Assembly: GCA_037893225.1 (NCBI GenBank) | Contig: JAZGUH010000276.1 | Location: forward strand, 1,674,001-1,738,000 | DNA: 64,000 nucleotides | Direction of reading: 5' to 3' | DNA from: Hippasteria phrygiana | Taxonomy: Eukaryota > Echinodermata > Asteroidea > Valvatida > Goniasteridae | Shown here: piece by piece, positions 33,000-44,899 of the stretch | Layout of the letters: every line of letters begins with the position of its first letter | Numbering within the stretch: position 1 is the first letter of the stretch | Made by a program: the position numbers and the translations under genes | Notes under the pieces: model-generated | The model's input: only the letters and a program-made list of their open reading frames with translations | The model's database searches: none | Told to the model about the DNA's origin: nothing

Positions 33000-33990
33000 T
33001 ATAACTTACAGAATTGTCTTTTGTAATTGCCCGTTTGTTCTTTGTAGATACATGCCTTTCACAAGCTATGCTTTTTAGGTTTAAATTTGTTTCCTTTACT
33101 GGTTTTTGTTTTCTTTTATATTATACTTATCAGTGGAAAATATAATTGTTAATAATTATTATTGCCATGAAGAGGAAATAAAATGTTTTTACAAGTCAAA
33201 ATTGGGTTAAGAATTATTGATGAATCGATGAGCCGATGTGAATTTTAAACTCGGGACAGACATGCACTGACAAGGACTCTCCATGATATACAGCTCTTCA
33301 GATGACAACATGGCTGAAATGAATGCCGCACCGTCGTTTTCAGCGTCGCTTCATTTCGCGAGATTCTAAGTGACAGCTAATTCAACCATCGAGGGCCCTT
33401 GACGAATTCTGATGAAAATAAGTTGCTTATTATTTTGACAGCAGCTGGTAGGGTAATGAAGAATTTCATTATCTGAGCATCTTAACACAGTAGTTTCATA
33501 TGCTGTCAAAACAAATACCAGGCAGCAGGAAGCCAATTTGTAGCTAATAAGAAAGTTGAGGAATGATTGTGATTCTCATGACACATTGGTCGTTACAATG
33601 AGAATGGGTGATCATACACGAGTATAGCCCTGGTTCAGCATATGGATTTTATTGGCATGTCTCGGCAAAAGAAACATACCGAACTTTTTAAAATTCATTT
33701 TGGAGATGGCAGGCAAGGCCCGGACCCTTGTCGGTCTGTATGCCAACCTTCGAGTCCAAGGTATATTATTGAACTATCATCCGCTTAGCTCTCCCTGCAA
33801 ATGACACACTGTGTTTACTACATTCGTGAACCATGGGGACGAAACTGTACTCTGTGGAATTACGGCATGCATTTCAATACATTAAAGATGGAATCATGTC
33901 ATTTTTTTCTTCAAACTGACAAGGACAAATAATGGTTTCCTTTAGGCCTCTAATGCGAACTAAAATATATTCTTTAAAATATACATCTAC
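33000..33990. other. No recognisable feature
   Basis: AT-rich, no coherent frame, no repeat ends detected by eye. Confidence 0.4.
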
Positions 33991-34034
33991 GTACAATTTA
34001 CACTTCCTCAGAGAATTATGGAATTCCATATCTG

Positions 34035-34165
34035 CCATTTCAAACGTCGCCCGTTGCCCTTCAAAACGTCACGCGTCGCCCTTCAAAACGTCGAGCATCG
34101 CCCGTCGTCGCTTTTCAAAACGTCGCCCGTCGCGCGTCGGTCGTCGCCCCAGACCGTCAGGTGTT
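34035..34165. repeat. TTCAAAACGTCGCCCGTCG tandem repeats
   Basis: About five degenerate copies of a unit of roughly 20-25 bp, CTTTCAAAACGTCGCCCGTCG. Open frames across it are translations of the repeat. Confidence 0.6.
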
Positions 34166-34199
34166 TGACCTTTGCACTTAGGGAGAATGCGCATGCGAG

Positions 34200-35200
34200 C
34201 GAATGTTATGGGATAATGATGAATTCCATACTTAATACCCGGTACCCTTTGTGTACGGGGCGGGGCTTAGGCTTCCACTCAACTTGTCATGTATTACATA
34301 ACAAATTACTGTCTTGTCACACTGACCAGTAATCTCAAAAGGGGGATTGCGCAAAGAACACGACATTCACTTTGTTGTCATCATCAACTATATCTGCAGC
34401 CCTAAGTGCTTCTGCTAAAGTCAGTACTCAAAGTTAACCTTTAAGTTGCACCTAATTATATTGTTTTAATTAAATACCATTTAATTTTTAGCATAATCAT
34501 ACAAATTTTTACTGTCTAGTAATCACACTTCTTTGTTTATTTTGTGATTTTTATTCTTTAATGGCAAAATTTAACGTATTAATTAAGGTGCATTTACGTC
34601 TATTGTTTTATTCATTATATATACACACATTTACATTGTTATTTAAGTCCCCGTTCTTTTCGCTTCCCGTTCATGTCTCTTTTATCTAATGACATAATGT
34701 TTGGTTATGATCTCACTTTTAAATCCAATTTTTTCTCATTTTGTTTCTAAATATTTTTTATATAATATAAATTCTTTTAAATTGCCGGTATTTATGTATT
34801 TGTTTTATTTTTTTGTATTTTTAATTGCTAGTTTTTGCTTTATCTTCTTTGTGATTGTAGAATACAATCGAAGTGAGATTTAAAACAGCAAACGGACCGT
34901 AAAAGAAAGTCAATAAATTGAAAAGATTAACAAAATTAGACAATCGGTGTCATTTTCTGTTCGGTGCTGGAAGGGGGAAACATTGAGCTTGCATAATCAT
35001 CTTTAAACATCAGTTTGGATTGATTGAACTTATATTAAAATATAATATATCCTCAATAAGGCCAGATGCTAATTGACAGTGAAATGATCAGTTTATTCAT
35101 GGCAATTCAGCCAATGGGAGCGTCATGTGCAAATATTAGCAAATATTGGCCTTTCCCACAGGCGAAGCACGTTAATTTACTGCACATAGGAAGTACCCTA
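34200..35200. other. No recognisable feature
   Basis: T-rich intergenic sequence; the short hydrophobic frame at 34701-34883 reflects T-richness. Confidence 0.4.
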
Positions 35201-35239
35201 CCTATCTATGGTGTACTATTTACGACACACCGCTTTACC

Positions 35240-35582
35240 TCTTCCACACGCGACGCGACTATACGACGCGACGGCACGACGGCTCCGTTGCATCGTGCCG
35301 TCGCGTCGTGCCGTCGCTTCTTCCCCATTACTTTTGTGCACATTCTGGCGTCGCGTCGTACGTCGCGTCGTGCCGTCGTGCCGTCGCGTCGTTTTTTCCA
35401 GCTTGCAGGTTTTCTTTTCTCAACGTCGCCCCTTCCGTCGCCTACCGCGTCGCACCGTCGTGCGTCGCGTCGTGTGTCGCGTCGTGCGTCGCGTCGTGCT
35501 CGCATCGTGCGTCGCGTCGTATTCGCGTCGTGCGTCGCGTCGTGTGTCGCGTCGTGCGTCGCGTCGTGCTCGCGTGGAGTAG
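35240..35582. repeat. CGTCGTGCGTCGCGTCG minisatellite
   Basis: More than twenty imperfect repeats of CGTCGTGCGTCG/GCGTCGTG, very CpG-rich against an AT-rich background. Open frames here (arginine/serine-rich in several frames on both strands) are artefacts. A GTGATCCGGAGC / GCTCCGGATCAC hairpin follows at 35628-35665. Confidence 0.75.
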
Positions 35583-36649
35583 TCATGCTAGTGGGCGTGT
35601 TTGTTTCACGCAGATCCGGAGCGCGATCAGTGATCCGGAGCGTCGAAAGCTGCTCCGGATCACGTTTTTAGTGATCCTGCTCGCGAGGTGGGTTCGCAAG
35701 ATCAAAGATGGTGACGTGCGAGACGGACAGGGAAAAGTGACGGTATTTTTTCGTAGATTTGAAGCATTTAACGAGCTATTGTGACAGTATTTACTCATAA
35801 TTCCTTTACAGTGTATTTTTGTTATTAAAGCTATGTACGATTTATTTACCGCGCGGTGAACAAAAGGCCTGAGCTTTGTATTTGAAATGTGTAAAAGACG
35901 ATTTTGCTAGAATTCTGTTTGTATTTTCCCCATTTTCGTAGCAAAAAATCTACAGAATCAACAACGGTACCGCGCTAACAGGGTGTCTGGCGGGACAAAA
36001 TACAGAGTGAAAAGATAGAAAATATAACGTTCCTAATGCAATGGGCACTTTAAACATGCGCTCATGGGTACGGTTCGGATGCTGACAAGGGTTTTGTGCT
36101 ATATACCAGGCGCGGATCCAGAGGGGGGGGGGGGTCGAACCCCCCCCCCCCCCCTCTCTGCTCGTGGCAATTTTTTTGTTTTGTTAGGGGCCTACGCCTA
36201 GAGTTGCAAACCAGAAAAGCAGAAACCACAAGTCCTATTATTTTTGCCAATGGGTAAGAAAAAACAAAGTGGTTAAATGGCGCCACCAACGGTGAGAAAG
36301 TGTCAGCCCCCCCCCCCCCCCCCCGCCATAATTATGAAAGCTGATATCTCAATCTTCAATTGCGATAGATCTCTGGATCCTTCAGTTTATTCCCCCATAA
36401 TGGAGAAATATTGATATGGGATACGCTGTATTCCGGCTGTCGCATTGCATTTCTGTAGCCAGAATTCGGAAACGCACGAAAACATTTACACGAAAATGTA
36501 TAGGCCCTACTACTATAAAAATACTAGTTATACAAGCAAACACTTTCACAAATGCTTGAAAAGCAATAATTGCCGTAATGACGTCACATTGTGTTTCCCT
36601 GCATGGTTACATTCGTGAAGCCAGGGGTGCGTTGCACTCACGTCACGCG

Positions 36650-39115
36650 AACGTTGCCAATTAATATTATCTTCAAGCAAACTTGAATCCTCGATCCTGA
36701 TTGGTCGATCCGTGGCAGCTGAGAGGGTGATAAAAACCCATATCACATGGCCCATATACACACTCCGAATTGCGCTATTCTAATTCTGCAAATTGCGCGA
36801 TACGCAAAACGCAGTGCTGCACAATCCATTGGTAATTCAAAAGCTGCGCGTTTGCGTCCCATGTGGATCGTCACGTCTTCGGCGCACACTTGTTACGTTT
36901 TCCAGATAGCTCCCGTTTCTCCTGCGGGATAGTGCTGGCTGTTAATGATTTGTGCGTGTACGTGGTACAGGTTTCGCGCACAGCGCCGTGCGTGTTCTAT
37001 CTTTACTGCGCGTCAAGTTTGCTTGAAGATAAATTCGTTATCCCACTCGCGCTCGTGGAACACGGGAAATGTAGTGCGTCCGTGTCCCATATTCCACTCG
37101 GCCTTCGGCCTCGTGGAATATGGGACACGGACGCACTACATTATTCCGTGTTCCACTCGGCGCTTGTGGGATAACTTATATTATCTTCAAGCAAACTTGA
37201 ATCCTCGATCCTGATTGGTCAATCCGTGGCAGCTGAGAGAGGGTGATAAAAACCATATCACATGGCCCATATACACACTCCGAATTGCGCTGTTCTAATT
37301 ATGCGAATTGCGCGATACGCAAAACGCAGTGCTGCACAATCCATTGGTAATTCAAAAGCTGCGCGTTTGCATCCCATGCGGATCGTCACGTCTGTTTCGG
37401 CGCACACTTGTTACGTTTTTTCCCGGATAGCTCCTGCTTCTTCTATAAGTTATCCCACGAGCGCCGAGTGGAACACGGAATAATGTAGTGCGTCCGTGTC
37501 CCATATTCCACGAGGCCGAAGTCCGAGTGGAATATGGGACACGGACGCACTACATTTTCCGTGTTCCACGAGCGCGAGTGGGATAACGAATTTATCTTCA
37601 AGCAAACTTGACGCGCAGTAAAGATGGAACACGCAACGGCGCTGTGCGCGAAACCTGTACCACATACACGCACACATCATTAACAGCTAGCACTATCCCG
37701 CAGGAGAAACAGGAGCTATCTGGAAAACGTAACAAGTGTGCGCCGAAGACGTGACGATCCACATTGGACGCAAACGCGCAGCTTTTGAATTACCAATGGA
37801 TTGTGCAGCACTGCGTTTTGCGTATCGCGCAATTCGCATAATTAGAACAGCGCAATTCGGAGTGTGTATATGGGCCATGTGATATGGTTTTTATCACCCT
37901 CTCAGCTGCCACGGATTGACCAATCAGGATCGAGGATTCAAGTTTGCTTGAAGATAATGACTGTTATTGATGTGTTACGTTTTCCAGAAAGCTCCCGTTT
38001 ATCCTGCAGGATAGTGGTGGCTGTTAATGATGTGTGCGTGTACGTGTGTACAGGTTTCGCGCACAGCGCCGTGCGTGTTCCATCTTTACTGCGCGTCAAG
38101 TTTGCTTGAAGATAAATTCGTTATCCCACGAGCGCCGAGTGGAACACGGAATAATGTAGTGCGTTCGTGTCCCATATTCCACGAGGCCAAAGGCGAGTGG
38201 GATAACGAATTTATCTTCAAGCAAACTTGACGCGCAGTAAAGATGGAACACGCACGGCGCTGTGCGCGAAACCTGTACCACGTACACGCACACATAATTA
38301 ACAGCCACCATTATCCTGCAGGATAGCGGGAGCTATCTGGCTGGAAAACGTAACAAGACTTAGTGTGCGCCGAAGACGTGACGATCCACATGGGACGCAA
38401 ACGCGCAGCTTTTGAATTACCAATGGATTGTGCAGCACTGCGTTTTGCGTATCGCGCAATTCGCAGAATTAGAACAGCGCAATTCGGAGTGTGTATATGG
38501 GCCATGTGATATGGGTTTTTATCACACTCTCAGCTGCCACGGATTGACCAATCAGGATCGAGGATTCAAGTTTGCTTGAAGATAATATAAGTTATCCCAC
38601 GAGCGCCGAGTGGAACACGGAATAATGTAGTGCGTCCGTGTCCCACATTCCACGAGGCCGAAGGCCGAGTGGAATATGGGACACGGACGCACTACATTTT
38701 CCGTGTTCCACGAGCGCGAGTGGGATAACGAATTTATCTTCAAGCAAACTTGACGCGCAGTAAAGATGGAACACGCAACGGCGCTGTGCGCGAAACCTGT
38801 ACCACATACACGCACACATCATTAACAGCCAGCACTATCCTGCAGGAGAAACAGGAGCTATCTGGAAAACGTAACAAGTGTGCGCCGAAGACGTGACGAT
38901 CCACATTGGACGCAAACGCGCAGCTTTTGAATTACCAATGGATTGTGCAGCACTGCGTTTTGCGTATCGCGCAATTCGCATAATTAGAACAGCGCAATTC
39001 GGAGTGTGTATATGGGCCATGTGATATGGTTTTTATCACCCTCTCAGCTGCCACGGATTGACCAATCAGGATCGAGGATTCAAGTTTGCTTGAAGATAAT
39101 ATAAGTTATCCCACG
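36650..39115. repeat. Mosaic of inverted and direct copies of one foldback family
   Basis: The block TATCTTCAAGCAAACTTGA occurs at least nine times in both orientations (about 36668, 37180, 37590, 37937, 38096, 38212, 38567, 38735 and 39081). Between them, copies of a CCGAATTGCGC...CAAAACGCAGTGCTGC block and of the palindrome GGACACGG..CCGTGTCC with GTTATCCCAC/GTGGGATAAC ends alternate in orientation. Conserved short frames starting MAHIHTPNC merely reflect the repeats. Probably nested or recombined MITEs. Confidence 0.75.
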
Positions 39116-39268
39116 AGCGCCGAGTGGAACACGGAAAATGTAGTGCGTCCGGCCGTGTACGTCCCATATTCCACGAGGCCATCAGCGTTGTTCGCGTGAG
39201 TGGAACGCAATGTGCGCCAATGCTGTTCGCTGCTGGCCGGGGACGTATTTTAAAGATGGCGGAGAGGT

Positions 39269-39396
39269 AAGGCCAAATAAAAAAAAAATACATGTTTAGC
39301 GTCCCCGCCCGCTTCCTTTTTTGAAGCCGGCTGTTTTTTTTTTGTTTTTTTTGTTTGAAAAAACACGAAAAAATGAATAATATTTGATCTTTTTCG

Positions 39397-39439
<43 letters not shown>

Positions 39440-39641
39440 GTATTTTTAGACTTTAGCATCACCTTGTGTATGCTGGCGGCCATCTTGAAAAATAGCCCAG
39501 CCGGACGTCTTGGAAAATGTGTCGAGCGGCCATTTAAAAAAAAAATAAAAAAATAAAAAAAAATAAAAAAAAAGGGCCTCCTCCTTCCTATTTTTCAAAA
39601 AGGCAGGACGCTAAACATGTTTTTTTTTTTATTTGGCCTAA
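39269..39641. mobile_element. MITE with A-rich core
   Basis: Ends TAAGGCCAAAT / ATTTGGCCTA, TIR about 38 bp including ACATGTTTAGCGTCC / GGACGCTAAACATGT. The interior has a pure A run at about 39399-39436 and (A)nT tracts near 39536-39573. Confidence 0.65.
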
Positions 39642-40020
39642 GCAGACGACAGTTTTCTTAAATCTTGTCATGGAAATGATTTACGTTTCATACTTTTCGT
39701 TAATGGTTGATTCCCAATAATATGATATGTCAGCCCCTGTTAAAATTCCCCCTTACTGCCATTTTAACACTTGGTCCGACAGGAAAAGTTCCCACGATTT
39801 CGAAGCATAGACCACCTCTATGTTCCAGAAAATTTAATTAGCACCCAGTACCAGATTTTACCCCTTGGTTGACCAAGTTCCATATGTCGCTGAGACGACC
39901 TCTTTGTCTCAACACAATTGTAGTTCTGTATAAAAATATGTTGATCCTCGATAATTGAGAAGCGATTCGGACCTCTGGTGAGAAGGCTGTCCAGATTTAG
40001 TGCCCGTTTACACTTAGTAT

Positions 40021-40300
40021 TCTTATGATGTTAACTTAACCGGGAACATTTGGGAAAATTAGCAACCGAAAACTCAGCAAATCAAATACAATATTGACTA
40101 ACGAAATCCATTTCCACAATAATTTATTAAGGTGTCTTTATACCTAAACTCAACTAACAAAAGTTACACCCTCCAGGTCCAACGCTCCAATGCCAACTGC
40201 CCCGAAACCGCCGGGCGTGGCACCTTATATAAAACTGGGCGATACCAAATTGTTACTAAAAGGGGTGGTAATAAATTAACATATAAATGAACTCCACAAC
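40021..40300 (-). repeat. 3' LTR
   Basis: 280 bp, from TCTTATGATGTTAACTTAAC to GAACTCCACAAC on the plus strand. It differs from the 5' LTR by an extra TTA-type triplet (CTTTATACC vs CTTACC). The next bases on the plus strand, ATACGCCACCCC, are the complement of a GGGGTGG polypurine tract. Confidence 0.85.
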
Positions 40301-40700
40301 ATACGCCACCCCTAATGAAATTGGCTCCTGGCAATTTAAATATAAATTAACAAATCTTACTTTTTATAATTAACAATTTAACATAACTTGATTCCTATGG
40401 TAAATTAATCGTCTCCCATCGTAAGTCTTGTCCACACGAAAGAGGGGCGGTGATCCTTGTCCAAGATCTCATTGTCCACGGCTGGCCAGGCCACAAGGTC
40501 CCATCAACTCATCGTCCGAACTCCGATGGTCATTGCGCAATGTGACGTCATCTCGAGGAAATACTCAATTACAACATTAGTCCCCAAATTAGATATATAT
40601 ATATATAAAGTTTACACTATCTTCAAAATGGCATCCAAAGCGTAAAATCAAAATAATATATCGTTTGCAATAGACCTTTTAAATGCATCATCTTCTCAAT

Positions 40701-41321
40701 TTACAATTTTCCCGTGATTCTTACTGGATTATTTCTTAAATACTCCAAAGCAATTTCATTTAGGTTTGTTTTTGGTTCCCATGTATTTTCTTTGTCAGAA
40801 AACCTTTTCCATTTAATCAAGTACTCAAGACGCTTGTTCCTGTATCTACCCCGCAGTATACGTTCTATTTCATGTTCCTTAGTTTGTTCTACTGAAGTGA
40901 TAGGTATACCTGGTACGATACAAACTGGGGAAGATTTACGACTTGACTCCTGCTTAGACTTAAGTGGAACAAAAGTATCTTCTGGGCAGTCCTCTTCAAA
41001 CAATTGTGGCAAAGAAATGCTCTGTTCTGGATCACTTGGTTTCACATCATTACCTGGACGCACAAATCTATTATAGGCAAATTTCATACGATTAACGTGA
41101 ACAGGTGTCGAAAGTAGCCTATCATTTTCAAGATTTCTAACTCGAAAATTTACAGGTCCAGTCTGCTCTACCAAGAGATAAGGTCCAGCCCAAAACTTTG
41201 CCAATTTGCGAGAAAGTCCCTTTTGTACAACTGGGATATAAATCCAAACAGTGTCCCCGACTTGATACTCCACATCTTGAGTTGCTTTATCATAATAAAT
41301 CTTCATTTTGACTTGATTCAT
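40701..41321 (-). pseudogene. Integrase C-terminal region and chromodomain of the gypsy element
   Basis: Starts MNQVKMKIYYDKATQDVEYQ and VGDTVWIYIPV (GPY/F-type module with FWAGPYLLVEQTGPVNFRV) and ends with a chromodomain: EIERILRGRYRNKRLEYLIK then WKRFSDKENTWEP. The aromatic cage positions are filled by hydrophobic/aromatic residues (Y, W, W). In chromoviruses this domain steers integration to marked chromatin. It belongs to the pol frame upstream but is separated from it by frameshifts. Confidence 0.8.
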
Positions 41322-41623
41322 TTTAGCACATTTTTTCGATATGTCCCGAAAAATCTCTAGTTGTGAAACTAGCTGGTGAACGTGATCTGACAGATTTGTC
41401 AGGATGATTATACTGGGATAGAGTCACCTCCAAAGGCAACCTAGCCTCTCTCCCGTACAATAGGAAAAACGGGCTATATCCCACCGAGTTTTCAGCAGGA
41501 GTGGTTCTGTAAGCAAACTGAACTACTGTAAGATACTCATCCCAATTGTTATGAAACTCATTTACATAATGAGAAATAGTATCTAAAATAACATAATTGA
41601 ACCTCTCCTGAATGGCATTACAT

Positions 41624-44600
41624 TCAGGGTGATACGCACTTGTATTCAGTTTGAGTTTGCATTATACGACAAACTTCCAAAACAACTTTACTGAGAAAGT
41701 TTGTTCCTCTGTCACTAAGTAGAGTTTTCGGACAACCATGTTCACATATAACCCTATCAAAAAACGCACGGGCAACAGTAAATGCCTTAATGTTTGAAAG
41801 TGCAGTGAGAATGGGCCACCTGGTACAATGGTCTGTAAAACACAGAACATAACGATTACCCTTAATCGTTACAGGTAACGGGCCTAAAATATCCACACTT
41901 ACACGTTCAAAAGATTCTGGAATTTTCATGGTCATTAACGGAGCCAGTACCTTATGCCTGTGCGTCTTTCTCTGGGCGCAAGAGATGCAGCTTCGAACCC
42001 AATTGTCTATATCTCTGTACATTCCCTTCCAGAAGAAGCGTTGACGTACTCTCGCATAAGTTCTGTGAAAGCCAAAATGAGCTGCAAGAACATTATCATG
42101 ACAGTTATCCAATACAATGTCTACAAATGACAAAGGAACATACAACTGATACACGTATCTTTCAGGGGCACTACGAGTAGACGAAATAATCCAAACATGA
42201 TACAATAACCCGTCCCTCACAAAGTACTGGTCAGCCTCTAAGACTACTTTCCTTGCAGATTTATCATCAACAGGTAAGTAATCAGTCTCTAGAAATGTGA
42301 TCATATCACCAGCAAAAGTGTCCAAAAGTAAAACCTTTTTGAAACAATCCAAACTAATTTCAGCTGGAAATGTAGGAATATTCTGAAAAGTTTGTTCACT
42401 TTTGATCCTTTTTCCATACTGAAACCGTACATTTTTTATAACGTTAATTCTAGTTTCTGACTGTTCAGCTTGTGAAGTATCTGATTTACAGGTTTTAGTT
42501 TCTACCCAAGTTGTGGTTATTGGCCGTTTAACCGTAATGCTTGTTTCAAGACATTGGCAACATTTAGTACAAGACCCAAACTGGTTATGGTCAATCCTAC
42601 TAAGAGCATCAACATGGCAGTTCTTTCCTTTAATATGTTTTACTTCAAAGTTGTATGGTTGTAATTTAAGTACCCAGCGTGCTAAGCGGCTATTACTCGA
42701 AGTGTGGTTGTTATCAAATAACCACTTTAATGCACAGTGATCAGTGAAAACAGTGAACTTGATTCCTAGTTGCAAATATTGAGAATATTTCTTAATACCC
42801 TCCACAACAGCCAAGGCCTCTAATTCAGTGGTCGAATAATTGTGTTCTGCCTTATGCAAAGCTCTTCCACCATAAGCAATGACTCTTTCTTTGTCATCTT
42901 GTACTTGGGCCAAAACATAGCCAAGCCCTTTGGCAGAAGCGTCAGTATACAGAAAAAATTCCGCACCATCAAAATCTGGAAAAGCCAAAATAGGTGGTCG
43001 GGTGAGGAATTCTTTCAGTGTTCGAAATGCACTCTCACAAGCCGCATTCCAAATAAAAGACACGTTTTTTCTTGTCAAGTTTGTTAACGGTTCAACAATC
43101 CTGCAATAATCTTTGATGAACTTGCGGTAATACCCCGCAAATCCAAGAAAAGATTTCACTTCAGAAACTTTGCAAGGTCTGGGGTAATTTTTGATCACAT
43201 CTATTTTATCAGGATCCGTTTCGAGTCCTTCCTGACTTAACACCATACCCAAATATTTTATCTTGGTTTGGGCAAAAACACACTTTTTGGGCTGCAATCT
43301 AAGACCAGATTTCCGAAAACGGTCAAAAACCTGTTGCAAATGACACACATGTTGGGAAAACGAGTCCGAAAAGATGATATCATCTAAATAGCAAAGTACA
43401 GATTTCCAATTTAAACCCCTAAGAACCTCTTGCATGGCTCGTTGGAAAGTAGCTGGTGCTGAATGTAAACCAAACGGGAGAACTTGAAATTCGTACAAAG
43501 AGTCTTGTGTGATAATACAAGCCTTGGGCTTGGAGGACTCCTCCAGTTCGATTTGCCAATAGCCTGCTGCAAGGTCAATCGTGGAAAAATACTTGGGTTT
43601 GGACATGCCCATGCCCAGGCCATCTAGTGCATCAGAAATGTTTGGCAACGGAAAATTATCCATGGTACTGATTTTGTTTAGTTTTCTGAAATCCACACAA
43701 AAACGGTAAGTATTGGCTTCTTTCTTTGGAACCATGCAGACAGGAAAACTCCAAGGACTAGTAGATTCTCTAATAATACCTTGGTCTAGCATAGATTTAA
43801 CATGTTTTCTGATTTCCTGTTGAACCTGTGGTGGTTGCCTATAAGGTTTAGATCGTATCGGAGGATGGTCACCAGTATTTATGACATGCTTGACACCTGA
43901 ATATCGCCCTCTAGGTTCACCTTCAACTTGAAAAATGTCAGAATAATCCGAAATCAATTGAGTTATTTCAATAATTTCAGAACTTGACAATTCCGCAGTT
44001 TTTAACGTAACCTTTGACAATATGTCCCAAGTTTGCTTAGTTTTGATATTACAAGTATCATTTTCAGGTTCCTTCTTGTTACAGTTTTTTGTAGACACGT
44101 CATTGTGGTTTTCAGCAATGTCTAAAGTCGCAAATGGCTTTAAATCACAAGGATTTACCAAAGTAAATGTACCTAGCTTAGTACGGGGATATAATGTTAC
44201 AGGATCTGATGAAACATTCATAGCTAACACATTAACTAATCTGTCCTTGTTGATGACTTTACTTACAGTGTGTGCCACCATCACGCCCAGTGCCGTAGCA
44301 TTCCTTCCTGCCCGACATAACCCAATGGTATTCACTGGAAGTGGGTTAGAAACCTTAGCACAAATAATTACCTGTGATCGTGGAGGAAGCACACAACTGT
44401 CAGTAATTCGCAATTGACTTTTCTTTTTAAGACGCAATTTTCGTGTTCTAAAATTGATGTTAGCACTTTGTTCGTTCAAAAATTGGGAACCTAATATGAC
44501 ACTTGAGGTGAGGTTACGAACAACATGAAAATCAATAGAAAAACAATGATTGTTAATTACAACTGGCAAAACAACAAAACCAACAATATCCAAATTAGAA

Positions 44601-44899
44601 TTATTTGCAGTCTTAGCCGTTGTTACGCGTGGTTCTTCCATTAAACTTTTCAAAGACGACATTTCTTGTTCCAACCACCCATTATCAATTAAACAAATGG
44701 AAGCACCGGTATCAACAAGTGCTTTGACATTAGCGTCATAAATTGAAATGGTGATACTGTTCGACAATTCTAAGTCTATCTCCACACTATCACATTGTTT
44801 TTCATTTTCATTCGAATTACCGTTTTGCATTGCCCCACCTGTCTGATTCACTGTATCCTTTGACACATTTTCCTTTGCAGGGGGGCTGGTTAGTTTAAA
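41624..44899 (-). CDS. pol: pol polyprotein: protease, RT, RNase H, integrase N-part
   Basis: Read in the -1 frame relative to gag from the slippery site at 44893-44899; no ATG is needed. Counting from the GTG at 44866: protease VDTGASICLI (D52-T-G), RT with FCVDFRKLNK (~390), LPFGLHSAPATFQRAM (~463) and YLDD (493-496), RNase H FFLYTDASAKGLG (~637), integrase zinc finger H-x3-H...C-x2-C (about 930-963), and the first two catalytic aspartates (VSVDILGP ~992, LLSDRGTNF ~1052). It then stops at 41624, losing the catalytic Glu, which is visible just downstream in another frame. So RT is apparently intact but integrase is broken. Confidence 0.9.
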   Translation of the reverse strand, partial: FKLTSPPAKENVSKDTVNQTGGAMQNGNSNENEKQCDSVEIDLELSNSITISIYDANVKALVDTGASICLIDNGWLEQEMSSLKSLMEEPRVTTAKTANNSNLDIVGFVVLPVVINNHCFSIDFHVVRNLTSSVILGSQFLNEQSANINFRTRKLRLKKKSQLRITDSCVLPPRSQVIICAKVSNPLPVNTIGLCRAGRNATALGVMVAHTVSKVINKDRLVNVLAMNVSSDPVTLYPRTKLGTFTLVNPCDLKPFATLDIAENHNDVSTKNCNKKEPENDTCNIKTKQTWDILSKVTLKTAELSSSEIIEITQLISDYSDIFQVEGEPRGRYSGVKHVINTGDHPPIRSKPYRQPPQVQQEIRKHVKSMLDQGIIRESTSPWSFPVCMVPKKEANTYRFCVDFRKLNKISTMDNFPLPNISDALDGLGMGMSKPKYFSTIDLAAGYWQIELEESSKPKACIITQDSLYEFQVLPFGLHSAPATFQRAMQEVLRGLNWKSVLCYLDDIIFSDSFSQHVCHLQQVFDRFRKSGLRLQPKKCVFAQTKIKYLGMVLSQEGLETDPDKIDVIKNYPRPCKVSEVKSFLGFAGYYRKFIKDYCRIVEPLTNLTRKNVSFIWNAACESAFRTLKEFLTRPPILAFPDFDGAEFFLYTDASAKGLGYVLAQVQDDKERVIAYGGRALHKAEHNYSTTELEALAVVEGIKKYSQYLQLGIKFTVFTDHCALKWLFDNNHTSSNSRLARWVLKLQPYNFEVKHIKGKNCHVDALSRIDHNQFGSCTKCCQCLETSITVKRPITTTWVETKTCKSDTSQAEQSETRINVIKNVRFQYGKRIKSEQTFQNIPTFPAEISLDCFKKVLLLDTFAGDMITFLETDYLPVDDKSARKVVLEADQYFVRDGLLYHVWIISSTRSAPERYVYQLYVPLSFVDIVLDNCHDNVLAAHFGFHRTYARVRQRFFWKGMYRDIDNWVRSCISCAQRKTHRHKVLAPLMTMKIPESFERVSVDILGPLPVTIKGNRYVLCFTDHCTRWPILTALSNIKAFTVARAFFDRVICEHGCPKTLLSDRGTNFLSKVVLEVCRIMQTQTEYKCVSP
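44890..44899 (-). promoter_or_regulatory. -1 ribosomal frameshift site at the gag/pol junction
   Basis: On the minus strand the gag codons CCT TTA AAC TAA contain T-TTA-AAC, the canonical heptamer for -1 slippage, with the gag stop as the next codon. The -1 frame runs straight into protease. I did not model a downstream pseudoknot. Confidence 0.8.

Noticed and set aside
35066..35784. Arginine/serine-rich proteins of 120-200 aa on both strands
   Set aside because: They are six-frame translations of the CGTCG minisatellite.
36747..39020. Family of 60-76-aa proteins repeated many times
   Set aside because: Open frames coincide with repeated MITE blocks in both orientations and have no domain; repetition of the DNA explains their conservation.
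39250..39483. Phenylalanine-rich 77-aa protein
   Set aside because: Translation of the A/T homopolymer in a MITE.
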